From Pseudomonas sp. ANT_H12B (GTDB lineage Bacteria; Pseudomonadota; Gammaproteobacteria; Pseudomonadales; Pseudomonadaceae): a stretch of 64,000 nucleotides of DNA. Both the position numbers and the translations under genes were made by a program. Below are positions 35,272-45,067 of this stretch, piece after piece; the stretch's first letter is position 1; the number at the start of each line of letters is the position of its first letter. A model generated the notes under the pieces. It saw only the letters and a program-made list of their open reading frames with translations, did not search any database and was not told the origin of the DNA. The stretch lies in the NCBI RefSeq assembly GCF_008369325.1, contig NZ_VOBI01000004.1:186001-250000 (forward strand). Reading direction: 5' to 3'.

Positions 35272-36705
35272 TTAACGTTGTTCGAGGGCCGGGGGCAGTG
35301 CCTCGGCCGGCTCGTCGGATGCGTGAACGGGAAAGCGCCAGGCGCAGGGCAGCGCCAGCAGGATAAGGATGCCGGTGGCCATGAACACTTCGCTGATAGC
35401 CCCCGGGGTGCCGGTTTGATGAACCCCGGCCCCCGTCTCTGCCGCCAGACGAAACTCCAGCCACAGCGAAGCGATGACGATGGCCAGTGACGACACGAGA
35501 CGGCGGGAAATGTTGTTCATCGCCGCGCCTTGAGTGACCATCGGTTCGGGCAATGCATTGAGCCCGGCGGTGGTAATCGGGATGTAAGACAGGCCCAGCC
35601 CCGCACCGCGAACCATCATCAGGAAAAACACCATGCCGATTGAGGCGCCGGCCCCGAGCAGGCCCAGGCCCAGTGTCGCGGCGCCGGTCAGCAGCAGCCC
35701 CCAGAGCACCACGCCCCGTGGTCCGTGGCGGTCCAGCCAGCGGCCGCCGATATGCCCGAACAGGCTGGCAAACAGCGCCGTGCATAGCAGCGACAAACCG
35801 GTCCAGATCGCGCTGTAGCCCATCACCACTTGCACCAGCAACGGCAACAACACCAGGCACTCGAACATGCCCACCGACTGCACCACCGCGATGATCACGC
35901 TCAAGCGATAACCGCGCAGCGCGAAGATTCGCAGGTTGAGCAGTGGCGAAGTCCGGTTCAGTTCCAGTCGTACAAATGCGATCAGGCACAGGATCGCTGC
36001 CAGCAACATGCCAAGATTGAGCGGGTCGGTCAGGGCATCAGCGTGACGCAGCCGACCCACCGCAATCATCAACAGGCCAATGCCTGCCGCAATCAGCAGG
36101 TAACCCGCCAGATCGAACGGTTTGCGCTCGGATGCTTCAGAGTCCGGCAGCACGACCACACCGAGAATCAGTGCGACGAGACCGATCGGCACGTTCATCA
36201 GGAACAGCGACCGCCAACTGAACCACTCCAGCATCAAGCTGCCGCACAACGGTCCCAACGCCGGTGCCAGCATCACCGCCGCGCCCCACAATCCAGTGAC
36301 CCGACCACGCTCGCCTTTGGCGTACACCGAAAAAATGATCGCCAGCGACAACGGAATCATCAGTCCGCTGGCAATGCCTTGCACCACACGAGCAGTGATC
36401 ACCAGCGCGATGGAGTTGGCCAGCGCGCCCATCAGCGAGCCGCAGACAAACAACGCCACGCCCCACAGGTAGAGTCGCTTGCGCCCTACCCGCTGGCTGA
36501 GAAAACTGGTGAGCGGCATGGTCATGCCCATGCTCACCATGAACGCGGCCACGATCCACGTCGCCAGCACCGGCCCGATGTCGAAGGCAGTCATGAACGC
36601 CGGCAATGCCGGGTTGAGCGAGCTGTTATTGAGGCTGACAGTCAGGGTGCCAAGCAGCACATTGACCACCACCAACCAGCGTGGAGCGGCAACCGTCAAA
36701 CCCAA
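35272..36705 (-). CDS. MFS multidrug-type exporter, probable siderophore export (YhcA-like)
   Basis: The DHA2-type protein of about 477 residues has 14 helices. It shows NSSLNPALPAFMTAFDIG, RVGRKRLYLWGVALFVCGSLMGALA and RGAGLGLSYIPITTAGLNALP. The start is unusual: TTG at 36705 has AGGAGG seven bases upstream and lies inside the last codons of acsE, giving a 10-base overlap. A second TTG at 36699 is an alternative, and no ATG is available at this end. An exporter at this point is a constant feature of achromobactin loci and presumably secretes the siderophore. Confidence 0.87.
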   Translation of the reverse strand: MGLTVAAPRWLVVVNVLLGTLTVSLNNSSLNPALPAFMTAFDIGPVLATWIVAAFMVSMGMTMPLTSFLSQRVGRKRLYLWGVALFVCGSLMGALANSIALVITARVVQGIASGLMIPLSLAIIFSVYAKGERGRVTGLWGAAVMLAPALGPLCGSLMLEWFSWRSLFLMNVPIGLVALILGVVVLPDSEASERKPFDLAGYLLIAAGIGLLMIAVGRLRHADALTDPLNLGMLLAAILCLIAFVRLELNRTSPLLNLRIFALRGYRLSVIIAVVQSVGMFECLVLLPLLVQVVMGYSAIWTGLSLLCTALFASLFGHIGGRWLDRHGPRGVVLWGLLLTGAATLGLGLLGAGASIGMVFFLMMVRGAGLGLSYIPITTAGLNALPEPMVTQGAAMNNISRRLVSSLAIVIASLWLEFRLAAETGAGVHQTGTPGAISEVFMATGILILLALPCAWRFPVHASDEPAEALPPALEQR

Positions 36706-37907
36706 GATGCGCCTCCTGCACCCTGCACGAACAGTTGCGGCGGTCGCGGATGGCAAAGAAAATCGGCGTGGGAGATGTTGTAACCGTAGGCGCCGGCCAG
36801 CGGCAGGACCAGCATGTCGCCAACTTCGACGCCGCTCAGCGGGCAGTCGCGACTCAGTACATCCTTGGGCGTGCAGAGTTGCCCGACCACGGTCCACTTC
36901 TGCTCCACTGCGCCAGGTACTGCATTGTGCCGAGGCAGGTGAATGACCGGGTGATCATGCCCCTGGGCAACCGGCAGACGGAACTGATGGGTGCCGCCGC
37001 GACAGACCAGGAAGTGCTTGCCGTGACTGGTTTTGCTGTCCAGCACTTCGATGGCGTAGTAGCCGCAATACGCACTGATGAAACGACCGGGTTCAAAACG
37101 CACGATCGGCGCATCGGCACACGCCGCCAGGGACTGGCCCAAGTGCGCGCACAACCGCTGCCAATCGAATTGCTGCGGACCGAGGTAATTGACACCGATG
37201 CCGCCGCCCACATTGAGGTGGGTGATCGTTTCGGTGTGAGCCGATAACGCTTTCCACTGCGGCCAGCGTTCCAGGTACAGATCGAGCAGTTGTTCGTGGC
37301 GCTCCACCCGCGACTGATGGGACATCGCATGCACATGGAAGCCCTTGAGCCGCAGATGACTCGCGTTATCCACCCAGCTCACGGCCTGGGCCAGCTCTGA
37401 CTCGTCAATCCCGAATGGCGTGGCGGTGCCGGCCATCGCGAGTTTGCTCGACAGCGGCGACGGCAGTTCAGGGTTGATGCGCAACAACACGTCCTGCACC
37501 CGCCCCGCTTCCAGGGCCAGTCGTTGCAGGCGGACGATTTCATTCAGGCTTTCGATGTGAATCGCTTCGACCTGATGTTGCAACGCCGAACGCAGATCGG
37601 AATCCAGTTTGCCGGGGCCGGAGAAGATGAATGGCTTAGGCGTCGGGCAAGCCTGGAGACGATCGATCTCGCCGCCGGAAGAAATCTCGAAACCGTGCAC
37701 CAATGGCGCCACGGTGGCGAGGATCTGCGGCTCGCTATTGGCCTTGATCGCGTAGTAAAGCTCGACGCCTTCGGGCAGTGCGGCCATCACTTGCGTGACG
37801 TGCTGTTTCAGCGCATCCAGGTCATAGACGAACAGCGCCAGCGGGTCGATCTGTTGCGTTCGGGCTTCGTCGATGGCGGCCAATACCGCGGCGGGCAGCT
37901 TATCCAT
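36696..37907 (-). CDS. acsE: PLP-dependent decarboxylase AcsE
   Basis: The 403-residue alanine-racemase-fold decarboxylase is related to diaminopimelate decarboxylase. The PLP lysine lies in LYYAIKANSEPQIL, and the glycine-rich phosphate loop is HLNVGGGIGVNY. Other PLP-barrel parts are FEISSGGEIDRLQ and GDMLVLPLAGAYGYN. In achromobactin synthesis AcsE is thought to decarboxylate the serine unit to ethanolamine after it is joined to citrate. Overlaps acsD by eight bases. Confidence 0.9.
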   Translation of the reverse strand: MDKLPAAVLAAIDEARTQQIDPLALFVYDLDALKQHVTQVMAALPEGVELYYAIKANSEPQILATVAPLVHGFEISSGGEIDRLQACPTPKPFIFSGPGKLDSDLRSALQHQVEAIHIESLNEIVRLQRLALEAGRVQDVLLRINPELPSPLSSKLAMAGTATPFGIDESELAQAVSWVDNASHLRLKGFHVHAMSHQSRVERHEQLLDLYLERWPQWKALSAHTETITHLNVGGGIGVNYLGPQQFDWQRLCAHLGQSLAACADAPIVRFEPGRFISAYCGYYAIEVLDSKTSHGKHFLVCRGGTHQFRLPVAQGHDHPVIHLPRHNAVPGAVEQKWTVVGQLCTPKDVLSRDCPLSGVEVGDMLVLPLAGAYGYNISHADFLCHPRPPQLFVQGAGGASWV

Positions 37908-39681
37908 GCGTGGCCGCCTTGCCCCATGGGGACACCAGCGTGACGTAGCCGGCCTGGCGATCAGCCTTGGCTGCCAGACGCACCTTCAGATTGGTTTTGC
38001 AGGCAATCGGTTGACCGGCGATCAGAGCATCCAGCTCCGGTGCCGCGCGGGTCAATTCGGCGCGGATGCCGATCAATTGCTGCTCGACCCGTTGCCACAT
38101 CAGTGGCGCCAGGTGCGGACGCTCCCAGCTCAGGGCTAGCACGGCCTCGGACAAGTTGTTGACGAACAGGCAATAGACGATGCGGTTCCAACCCTGCTGG
38201 CGGGAATAGAGCAGCGACTCACGGACCCGTGGATGAACGTCGGCGTCGATCTTCGAAGCACCCAGTTCGTCGGTCAGTTTGACCCCTTCGAAATCCCGCA
38301 GCAGCAAGCGTTGCGGGCGACCGTTGTCATGCACCAGCACGCTGTTCTGCAGATGCGGCTCCATGACGATGCCGTGGTTGAAAAACAGCGCCAGCACCGG
38401 CCTTAGCAGCAGCGCCTGATAGTCGTCGAACCAGCTCAACAGCTGTTGATTGTCGATATCGTTGCCGTTGAACCGGCTCAGGAACTCATGCACCAACGGC
38501 CGCAAATGCAGGCCCCGGGCAAACAGCGTTCCGGCCATGATGCTGCAGTCGGTGCCGGTGTCGAGGCAGAAGTTCTCCCGCAGGATCGCCCCGGTCTGTT
38601 CACGGAACCAATGGCTATCGGCTTCGCTGGCGCTTTGCGGCGCCCAGCTCAACAGGCCCGGCTCCGCCACCACCGACAAACCACCGAGGGTCTCGGGCTG
38701 GGTCAGTTGCAGGTTGCGGAAAATGCGGTCGATCATCAGCGCGCTTTCCAACTCGTACCAGGCGTTTTTCCTGACGCAATTGGTAATGCGCACGTTCAGC
38801 GAGCCCTTGACGAAGAACTCATGCCCCTCGATGTACCAAGTGCGGATGGACGCCGTGGGATTGGCCATAAACCCGGTGGCGCCAAGGTCGACGATGGCCG
38901 CGGATTTCAATAAACGCTGCACCCGGCCGTCCTGCATGAACAACTGCGCCTGTACCGGGTGCATGCAGATCACCGCATGCCCTGGCCGCGCTTGTGCCTG
39001 ATCGGCAAAACCGCCCAGCACCTGGACTTTGCTCAGGCCGTTGGCCCCGACACTCAGCCCTTCCAGCGGCACCTCGAACAGATGCAGCGGCGTGCGTGCC
39101 TGGAATTCCGGGGCGTAGGTTTCCTGGGCCAGATGAGCTGGCCACAGACGCGCCTTGGGTGCCGGGTGGTTCGGGTGACCAAACCACAAGCCCTGCTCGC
39201 TGGCCAGATAACCGCTGAGCGGGTCCGAGTCCATCGGCGTGTTGTGGCCGACGATGGCCGCGGTCAGCAACTGGCTTTGCAACACTTGATCCAGCAACTC
39301 GTCGTTGCTGGCACGGGTCATGTGTTCGCAAGCCGCGAGCAACTGCTCGACGAATTCGGCAAACCTCAGGCTCGACCAGTCACCCTCGCCGCGCCGGGCA
39401 TAGACGTCCGACAGGTAACGATGACTGCCCAGACCGTCACGGCGGTCCACCATCACAAAGAACTGTTGCTGGTTGGGCAGGTTGATGGTCAGGGGAATGC
39501 CCTTCCATTCCAGGCCATCAAGGTAACTGCCGGGGGCGATACCTTGCATCTGCGTCGGCCAACTGTAACTGAGGCAGTTTTCCGGCAAGGCGAACTCTTT
39601 GATCAAACAATTAAGCAACGCGCACGTCGTCGCCAATTCACTGACCATATTCGGTAAAACATTGCGATTTGGATGATTCAT
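37900..39681 (-). CDS. acsD: NIS siderophore synthetase AcsD
   Basis: The 593-residue IucA/IucC-family enzyme starts the pathway by adenylating citrate and joining it to L-serine, as shown for Dickeya AcsD. Motifs are GHPNHPAPKARLWP (ATP-binding), CMHPVQAQL, NPTASIRTWYIEG and EPHLQNSVLVHDNG. The ATG at 39681 follows GTGGAGC; the frame stays open upstream to 39936 but that part has no family similarity. A 211-bp gap separates it from acsF, the only large gap in the operon. Confidence 0.92.
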   Translation of the reverse strand: MNHPNRNVLPNMVSELATTCALLNCLIKEFALPENCLSYSWPTQMQGIAPGSYLDGLEWKGIPLTINLPNQQQFFVMVDRRDGLGSHRYLSDVYARRGEGDWSSLRFAEFVEQLLAACEHMTRASNDELLDQVLQSQLLTAAIVGHNTPMDSDPLSGYLASEQGLWFGHPNHPAPKARLWPAHLAQETYAPEFQARTPLHLFEVPLEGLSVGANGLSKVQVLGGFADQAQARPGHAVICMHPVQAQLFMQDGRVQRLLKSAAIVDLGATGFMANPTASIRTWYIEGHEFFVKGSLNVRITNCVRKNAWYELESALMIDRIFRNLQLTQPETLGGLSVVAEPGLLSWAPQSASEADSHWFREQTGAILRENFCLDTGTDCSIMAGTLFARGLHLRPLVHEFLSRFNGNDIDNQQLLSWFDDYQALLLRPVLALFFNHGIVMEPHLQNSVLVHDNGRPQRLLLRDFEGVKLTDELGASKIDADVHPRVRESLLYSRQQGWNRIVYCLFVNNLSEAVLALSWERPHLAPLMWQRVEQQLIGIRAELTRAAPELDALIAGQPIACKTNLKVRLAAKADRQAGYVTLVSPWGKAATHG

Positions 39682-39892
39682 GGGTGCTCCACAGTAGCCC
39701 GCGAGGCCACTGGACACGTTATATGGCGAAAAAATTAGTTGCTGATCGGCCGATTTGACAGCCGACGAAACTCCACGTAACGACATCACTTCATTGAACC
39801 TTTTAAATACCCGGACGACTACCAAAGTTACTGACGCCAACGCCATCAAACTGCGACCTGGCGGACGGTTAACGCAACTTCGATTGATTAAC

Positions 39893-41269
39893 TCAAGCGC
39901 GCGACTGCAATAAAGCCGCCGCCATTGCGTTATCAAAACGCTGGATCACTTGCTGGCATTGTTCTTCGTCGATAATCAATGGCGGCAACAAACGGATGAC
40001 ATTGCCTTTGCGCCCGCCGCGTTCCAGCAACAGGCCTTGTTTGAAGCACTGTTGCTGGATGGCCACGGCCAGTGCCGGGTCCATCGGGAAATGCCCGTGG
40101 CGATCAGCCGATTGGCGCTCGTCGACAATCTCGATGCCCAGCATCAGGCCACGACCGCGCACTTGGCCAAGGGCCGGATAATGCGCCTGCAACTCGACCA
40201 GTCGGTCCTTGAGCCACTGGCCACGGCGCTCGGCCTGAGCGGCGAGATTTTGCTGTTGCAGCACCTGCAACGTGGCCAGCCCGGTGGCCATGGCCATCTG
40301 GTTGCCGCGGAAGGTGCCGGCGTGGTTGCCCGGCTCCCAGGCGTCGAATTCACGACGGATGCCCAGTACCGCCATGGGCAAACCGCCACCGACGGCTTTG
40401 GACATGACTATCAGGTCGGGTTCGATTTCAGCGTGTTCAAAGGCAAACATCTTGCCGGTGCGACCGAAACCGGTCTGCACTTCATCGAGGATCAGCACAA
40501 TGCCGTGCTTGCGCGTCACTTCGCGGATCGCCCGCAGCCAGTTCGCCGGGGCGCAGTTGACACCGCCCTCGCCTTGCACGGCCTCAAGAATGACCGCTGC
40601 CGGCAGTGACACGCCGCTTTCGACGTCTTCGATGAACTGGGTGAAATAGTGGGTCAAGGCCTCGACCCCGGCCGCACCGCCGATGCCCAGCGGGCAACGG
40701 TATTCGTGGGGGAACGGCATGAACTGCACCCCGGGCATCAGACTGGCGATGGCATTCTTCGGCGCCGTATTGCCGGTCAGGGCCAGGGCGCCGTGGGTCA
40801 TGCCATGGTAGGCCCCGGAGAAACTGATGATGTTGTTGCGGCCGGTGTAGGTCTTGGCCAGTTTCAGCGCGGCTTCGACCGCATCGGCCCCGGACGGCCC
40901 GCAAAATTGCAGGCAGTAATCACGACCCTGGTTCGGTAACAGGCTGAGCAAGGTTTCGCTGAAGGCGTCCTTGACCGCTGTGGTCAGATCCAGGGTGTGC
41001 ATCGGCAGGCCGGAGGCGAGAAAGCTGTCGAGACTGGCCATGATGGCCGGATGATTGTGTCCCAAGGCTAATGTGCCAGCGCCGGCCAGGCAGTCGAGGT
41101 AAGTATTGCCCTCGACGTCGGTGACCCAGAGCCCGTGAGCCTTGGCGATTGCCAGGGGTAACTTGCGTGGATAACTGCGTACATTAGATTCAAACTTGCT
41201 TTGTCGAGCCAGATAGTCGGCATTGGTTTTTTGCAAAGTGTTAGAGTGCAATACGCCATCATTCAACAT
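39893..41269 (-). CDS. acsF: Diaminobutyrate-2-oxoglutarate aminotransferase AcsF
   Basis: The class III PLP aminotransferase (458 residues) makes L-2,4-diaminobutyrate from aspartate semialdehyde, a building block of achromobactin. [41 protein letters not shown] and the PLP lysine in [10 protein letters not shown] identify it. The ATG at 41269 follows GAGGGTGAAG; an earlier in-frame ATG at 41326 would overlap the Fur-like box and is less likely. First gene of the 13-gene operon. Confidence 0.92.
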   Translation of the reverse strand: MLNDGVLHSNTLQKTNADYLARQSKFESNVRSYPRKLPLAIAKAHGLWVTDVEGNTYLDCLAGAGTLALGHNHPAIMASLDSFLASGLPMHTLDLTTAVKDAFSETLLSLLPNQGRDYCLQFCGPSGADAVEAALKLAKTYTGRNNIISFSGAYHGMTHGALALTGNTAPKNAIASLMPGVQFMPFPHEYRCPLGIGGAAGVEALTHYFTQFIEDVESGVSLPAAVILEAVQGEGGVNCAPANWLRAIREVTRKHGIVLILDEVQTGFGRTGKMFAFEHAEIEPDLIVMSKAVGGGLPMAVLGIRREFDAWEPGNHAGTFRGNQMAMATGLATLQVLQQQNLAAQAERRGQWLKDRLVELQAHYPALGQVRGRGLMLGIEIVDERQSADRHGHFPMDPALAVAIQQQCFKQGLLLERGGRKGNVIRLLPPLIIDEEQCQQVIQRFDNAMAAALLQSRA

Positions 41270-41295
41270 CGCTTCACCCTCGTTAATTTCGATAT

Positions 41296-41314
41296 GCAAC
41301 TTATTCTCATTAAC
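41296..41314. promoter_or_regulatory. Fur-like box before acsF
   Basis: On the minus strand GTTAATGAGAATAAGTTGC contains the AATGAGAAT core frequent in Pseudomonas Fur sites and an AT-rich inverted arrangement. It lies about 27-45 bases before the acsF start. Iron repression of the operon is expected. Confidence 0.65.
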
Positions 41315-41402
41315 AAATGGTTGCAACTAATTCTTTGGACTTATTTGGAAAGGTACGTATAGCGATTTGAACTACTTTAAAAATTTTCAGACACGCCAAA
41401 AA

Positions 41403-41506
41403 CCAAGTTAATAAACTTGGCATAACTTCGGGATGTGCCATGATCTAGCCATGATCTTGTAATGCAACTGATAACTTCGGAATAGATTACCGACAGTCAG
41501 CTGACT
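41403..41506. promoter_or_regulatory. Cluster of inverted and direct repeats upstream of acsF
   Basis: Within 104 bases there are four repeat elements. CCAAGTT-AATA-AACTTGG (41403-41420) is a perfect inverted repeat. ATAACTTCGG occurs twice (41422-41431, 41471-41480). GCCATGATCT occurs twice in tandem with one base between (41437-41446, 41448-41457). AGTCAGCTGACT (41495-41506) is a perfect 12-bp palindrome. The block lies 130-240 bases upstream of the acsF start. It could bind an activator of the siderophore operon or act on the receptor transcript end; no protein can be assigned. Confidence 0.5.
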
Positions 41507-41585
41507 TATAGGGTAGTGCCTTGATCTTTCATTAACTGATGGTGTTCATATGTCCTTCCTCTATACGAATCAGGTCATGGCCCAA

Positions 41586-41611
41586 CAAAGGCGCCCCGGT
41601 CCCTGGGGCGC
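41586..41611 (-). terminator. Probable terminator of the receptor gene
   Basis: GCGCCCC and GGGGCGC form a 7-bp GC-rich stem, followed on the minus strand by CTTTGTT. It lies 15 bases beyond the receptor stop codon. Confidence 0.6.
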
Positions 41612-41625
41612 ATGACACGGGTTAA

Positions 41626-44049
41626 TCAGAAGTCGACGGTCGCGGAAAGGAGATAGGTGCGCGGGGTAGACAGCGTCAAGCCAGGCTCGCTGTCATCCGA
41701 GGCACCGGCCGAGCTCCAGTAGCGCTTGTCCGCCACGTTCTCGACATTGGCACGCAGGGTGATGTTCTTTTCATCGATCTTGAACGCATAACGTGCGCCC
41801 ACATCGAAACGCTCCCAGGAATCGATTTCCTTAACGTTAGACTGGTCCAGATACTGCGAGCTGGAATAGATGCCGCGGCTGGTCAGGGTCAGGCCCTGCA
41901 CGGTCGGAACGTCCCACTCGGCGCCCAGATTGACGTTGTATTTGGGCGTGGCAGGCGCACGGTTGCCGTCGAAGGTGCCACCGGTGGTTTTGGCCAGCTC
42001 GCTGTCGATGTACATCACTCCGCCAAGCAGACGGAAACCATCGATCGGCTCACCGAACACACTCAGTTCGACACCGGTGTTCTCACGCTTGCCGTTCGGG
42101 CCGAAGACGCGCGTCGTGGCGTTGGTCTCGTAGGCCGGTTGCTTGATCCGGAACACGGCGGCGGTGACGGCGAACGCACCGGCGTCATACTTGGCGCCGA
42201 CTTCGACCTGGCGGCTGATGAACGGCGGGAAGATCTCGTCCTCGTTCACCGATGTCGACGGTGCGATCTTGCCTTGGCTCAGGCCTTCCATGTAGTTGGC
42301 ATACAGCGACAGCTTATCGGTTGCCTTGAACAGGATACCGCCAGACGGCGAAACCTTTTCCTCGTCGTAGGCGGTATCGCCTCTGACGTTATCGGTCCAG
42401 TCGTCAACCTTCACGCGCTGCCAGCGGGCGCCGAGAGTCAGCAGCAGCCGGTCATCGAAGAAGCCCAAGGTGTCGGACAACGCCACACCGGTGGAACGGT
42501 TTTCGGTATAGACCTCCGAATCCTGTCGCGTAGGCCTAACCGGCGTTGGTGTTACAACGGGGTTGTAAATGTTGCTATTGCCCGCGGCATAGCGGGCGCC
42601 GCCGTTTTCGAAATCCATGTAGAAATAGCTGGCAGCCAGGTTGACTTCATGGCTTACCGGGCCCGTATGGAACCAGTTGCGCACCCCAGCCGTGGCCGTC
42701 CGGACATTTTCGTCACGGGTGAAGTCACGCGGTTGAACGCTGAAATTGCCGGCGTCGTTGGTGACGGAAACGGCATGACGGAGGAAGTCATGGTTACTTT
42801 TGCGCGCGCCCACGCCGCCGTACAGCATGACGTTGTCGCTGACATCGAATTCGCCGTTCACCGTGCCGAACGTATCGTTGGTACTTGCCTGGCTCCAGGG
42901 CTGCGCATAGTTGCGGCGCACATCGTTCGGATTCGGCACCTTCGCGTTGGCGTTGACCTGCACGCGTTCTTGCGGGGCATCGGTATCACGCTCGGTACGC
43001 CCGATGTCCGTCGAGAGTCGCAGGCGTTCACCGCGAAAATCCAGGCCCAGCACAGCCATCTCACGGTCGACATTCTGGTGATCCCATTCGGTATCGCCGG
43101 ACTGCTTCACGCCGTTGAAACGAAGACCGAACTTGTTGTCTTCACCAAAGCGCCGGCCGACATCCACGGCACCACCGACCTGGCTGTCGGAAGCGTAACT
43201 GCCGGTGAATGAAGTAATGGGCTTGTCGGTCGCGCGCTTGGGCACCACGTTGATCCCGCCACCAACGCTGCCCCGCGGCGAGATGCCGTTGATGAGCTGG
43301 CTCGGGCCTTTGAGGACGTCGACGCGGTCGGCCATCTCCATGTCGATCGAATAAGTCGGCAGGACGCCGTAGAGACCGTTGTAGGCAACATCACTGTTGA
43401 ACAGGCTCATCCCGCGAATGGTGAACTGCTCATAGCGCCCACCCGCCGGGTTGGTGGCGCGAACCGAAGGATCGTTGGCGATCACGTCGCCCAAGGTACG
43501 CGCCTGCTGGTTTTTGACCACCTCACTGGTGTAGGTGGTCATGCTGAACGGCGTTTCCATGAAATCTTTCGAGCCCAGCAAGCCTTGCGAACCACGGCGC
43601 GCAACCTGGCCGCCGGCATACGGTTCGCCGTGCTCTGAGTCAGCGGCACCGACAATCGAGGTGGCCCCCAGCTGCAGGCTGCTGCCTTCTGGCACCGGGG
43701 TCAGGAAGTAGGCTAGTTCACCCGCCGGCTGCAGTTGCAGACCGGAACCCTGCAACAGCCGGGCAAAGCCCTCCTCGACCGCGTATTCGCCTGAAAGCCC
43801 GGGACTGTTGCGGCCACTGACCAGTGCGGGATCCACCGAAAGGTTGACCCCGGCCAATCCGGCGAAGCGGGTCAACGCGGCGCTGAGGCTTCCTGCCGGC
43901 ACCTGATAACTGCGTCTTGACGCGTCATCGGCCCAACCAGCGGTGATGAACAACGGACAGGCACTCAGGCTCAACAACAGACTCAAGTGCATCAACGGGC
44001 GCAGCCTGGAAGAACCCAGACGCGTACTGCAGGGCATCACTACGGGCAT
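41626..44049 (-). CDS. TonB-dependent ferric-siderophore receptor with signalling domain
   Basis: The outer-membrane receptor has 807 residues. After a signal peptide ending ~AGWA comes an STN signalling domain (YQVPAGSLSAALTRFAGLAGVNLSVDPALV, EEGFARLLQGSGLQLQ). A plug follows (TPFSMTTYTSEVVKNQQARTL, IRGMSLFN, RVDVLKGPSQLINGISPRGSVGGGINVVPKRA), then a beta barrel with the terminal aromatic ATVDF. Such receptors take up ferric siderophore and signal through FecR to FecI, which lie directly upstream. The partner is presumably ferric achromobactin. The ATG at 44049 follows AGAGAG; the frame opens further upstream to 44124. Confidence 0.93.
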   Translation of the reverse strand: MPVVMPCSTRLGSSRLRPLMHLSLLLSLSACPLFITAGWADDASRRSYQVPAGSLSAALTRFAGLAGVNLSVDPALVSGRNSPGLSGEYAVEEGFARLLQGSGLQLQPAGELAYFLTPVPEGSSLQLGATSIVGAADSEHGEPYAGGQVARRGSQGLLGSKDFMETPFSMTTYTSEVVKNQQARTLGDVIANDPSVRATNPAGGRYEQFTIRGMSLFNSDVAYNGLYGVLPTYSIDMEMADRVDVLKGPSQLINGISPRGSVGGGINVVPKRATDKPITSFTGSYASDSQVGGAVDVGRRFGEDNKFGLRFNGVKQSGDTEWDHQNVDREMAVLGLDFRGERLRLSTDIGRTERDTDAPQERVQVNANAKVPNPNDVRRNYAQPWSQASTNDTFGTVNGEFDVSDNVMLYGGVGARKSNHDFLRHAVSVTNDAGNFSVQPRDFTRDENVRTATAGVRNWFHTGPVSHEVNLAASYFYMDFENGGARYAAGNSNIYNPVVTPTPVRPTRQDSEVYTENRSTGVALSDTLGFFDDRLLLTLGARWQRVKVDDWTDNVRGDTAYDEEKVSPSGGILFKATDKLSLYANYMEGLSQGKIAPSTSVNEDEIFPPFISRQVEVGAKYDAGAFAVTAAVFRIKQPAYETNATTRVFGPNGKRENTGVELSVFGEPIDGFRLLGGVMYIDSELAKTTGGTFDGNRAPATPKYNVNLGAEWDVPTVQGLTLTSRGIYSSSQYLDQSNVKEIDSWERFDVGARYAFKIDEKNITLRANVENVADKRYWSSAGASDDSEPGLTLSTPRTYLLSATVDF

Positions 44050-44116
44050 TGAGAATCTCTCTGATTTCGTTTCACTTGCCTTGAATGACAAGCGACTCGA
44101 AGAAAGGGGACACGCT

Positions 44117-45067
44117 TTAAACACTATTTTTGCGTGGCAGCAGCGTTACCCAATAGCGCGTACGCGAATGCACCTCCAGCGGCAGGCTGGCCGCGAGCAG
44201 CGCCAGGATACGATCGGTATCTTGCAGACGAAAACTACCGGTGACGCGCAAGGATTCCAGTTCTGGCTCCCAGCGCAACACGCCCGGGCGATAGGTGCTG
44301 AGCTCGCGCAGAAAATCCCCCAAAGGCTGGTTCTGCGCCATCAACACACCTTCACGCCAGCCTGGGGCGAGCACGTCGAATGGCTCGACGCTGCCTGCAC
44401 CCGCTGCCAGAAGGCTGACTTGCTGGCCTCCCCGCAACGAAAAGACCGATCCGCGCAAAGGCTGCAACTGCACCGTGCCTTTAAGCACTGACACCTTGCA
44501 GCCCGCCGGGCCCTGACGCACGCACACTTCGCTCTGACTGACGATCACTTGCCCGAAGTGCGTCAGGATCGTAAACGGCGAGGTCCCCGGCACATCCAGC
44601 GCTATCTCGCCTTCCACGAGCGTCAGTCGCCGGTTCTTCAGGTCAATATCGACCGCACTCGCGGTGTTCAATTGCAGCGAGCTGCCATCGGCCAGTTGGA
44701 CTTTTTTGTCCTCACCGGTCGCAGTCCGCAGATCGGCGCTCCAGACATCCAAGGGTAACTGTCGACTGATCAGCCAGGCCGTCGGCACCAGCGCAACCGC
44801 CCCGACGGCGCGTTTGAGCACTGTGCGCCGATTCATTTGCTGCCGATCCAGACTGGCCATCGCCAGTGCCGACGGCAGGCCGGCAAAGCGTTGGCGCAAG
44901 AGTTGAGCTTTCTGCCAGGCTTGCTCATGACTGCTGTGGCTGTCGCGCCAGCTTTGCAGCTCAGCACGATCTCGCTCATTAGCCGAGCCGGATTCCATGA
45001 GCGCCAGCCACTGCGCGGCGGCCCGCACGACCTGGCGGGCTTCGGCCGAAGGTGCAGAACCGATCAC
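44117..45067 (-). CDS. fecR: FecR-family anti-sigma regulator
   Basis: The 316-residue inner-membrane regulator has an N-terminal cytoplasmic domain (AAQWLALMESGSANERDRAELQSWRDSH..HEQAW), one transmembrane segment (VGAVALVPTAWLI at ~90-105) and a periplasmic FecR domain (TATGEDKKVQLADGSSLQLNTASAVDID, LTLVEGEIALDV). It relays occupancy of the receptor's STN domain to the sigma factor. It overlaps the fecI stop by four bases. Confidence 0.93.
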   Translation of the reverse strand: MIGSAPSAEARQVVRAAAQWLALMESGSANERDRAELQSWRDSHSSHEQAWQKAQLLRQRFAGLPSALAMASLDRQQMNRRTVLKRAVGAVALVPTAWLISRQLPLDVWSADLRTATGEDKKVQLADGSSLQLNTASAVDIDLKNRRLTLVEGEIALDVPGTSPFTILTHFGQVIVSQSEVCVRQGPAGCKVSVLKGTVQLQPLRGSVFSLRGGQQVSLLAAGAGSVEPFDVLAPGWREGVLMAQNQPLGDFLRELSTYRPGVLRWEPELESLRVTGSFRLQDTDRILALLAASLPLEVHSRTRYWVTLLPRKNSV

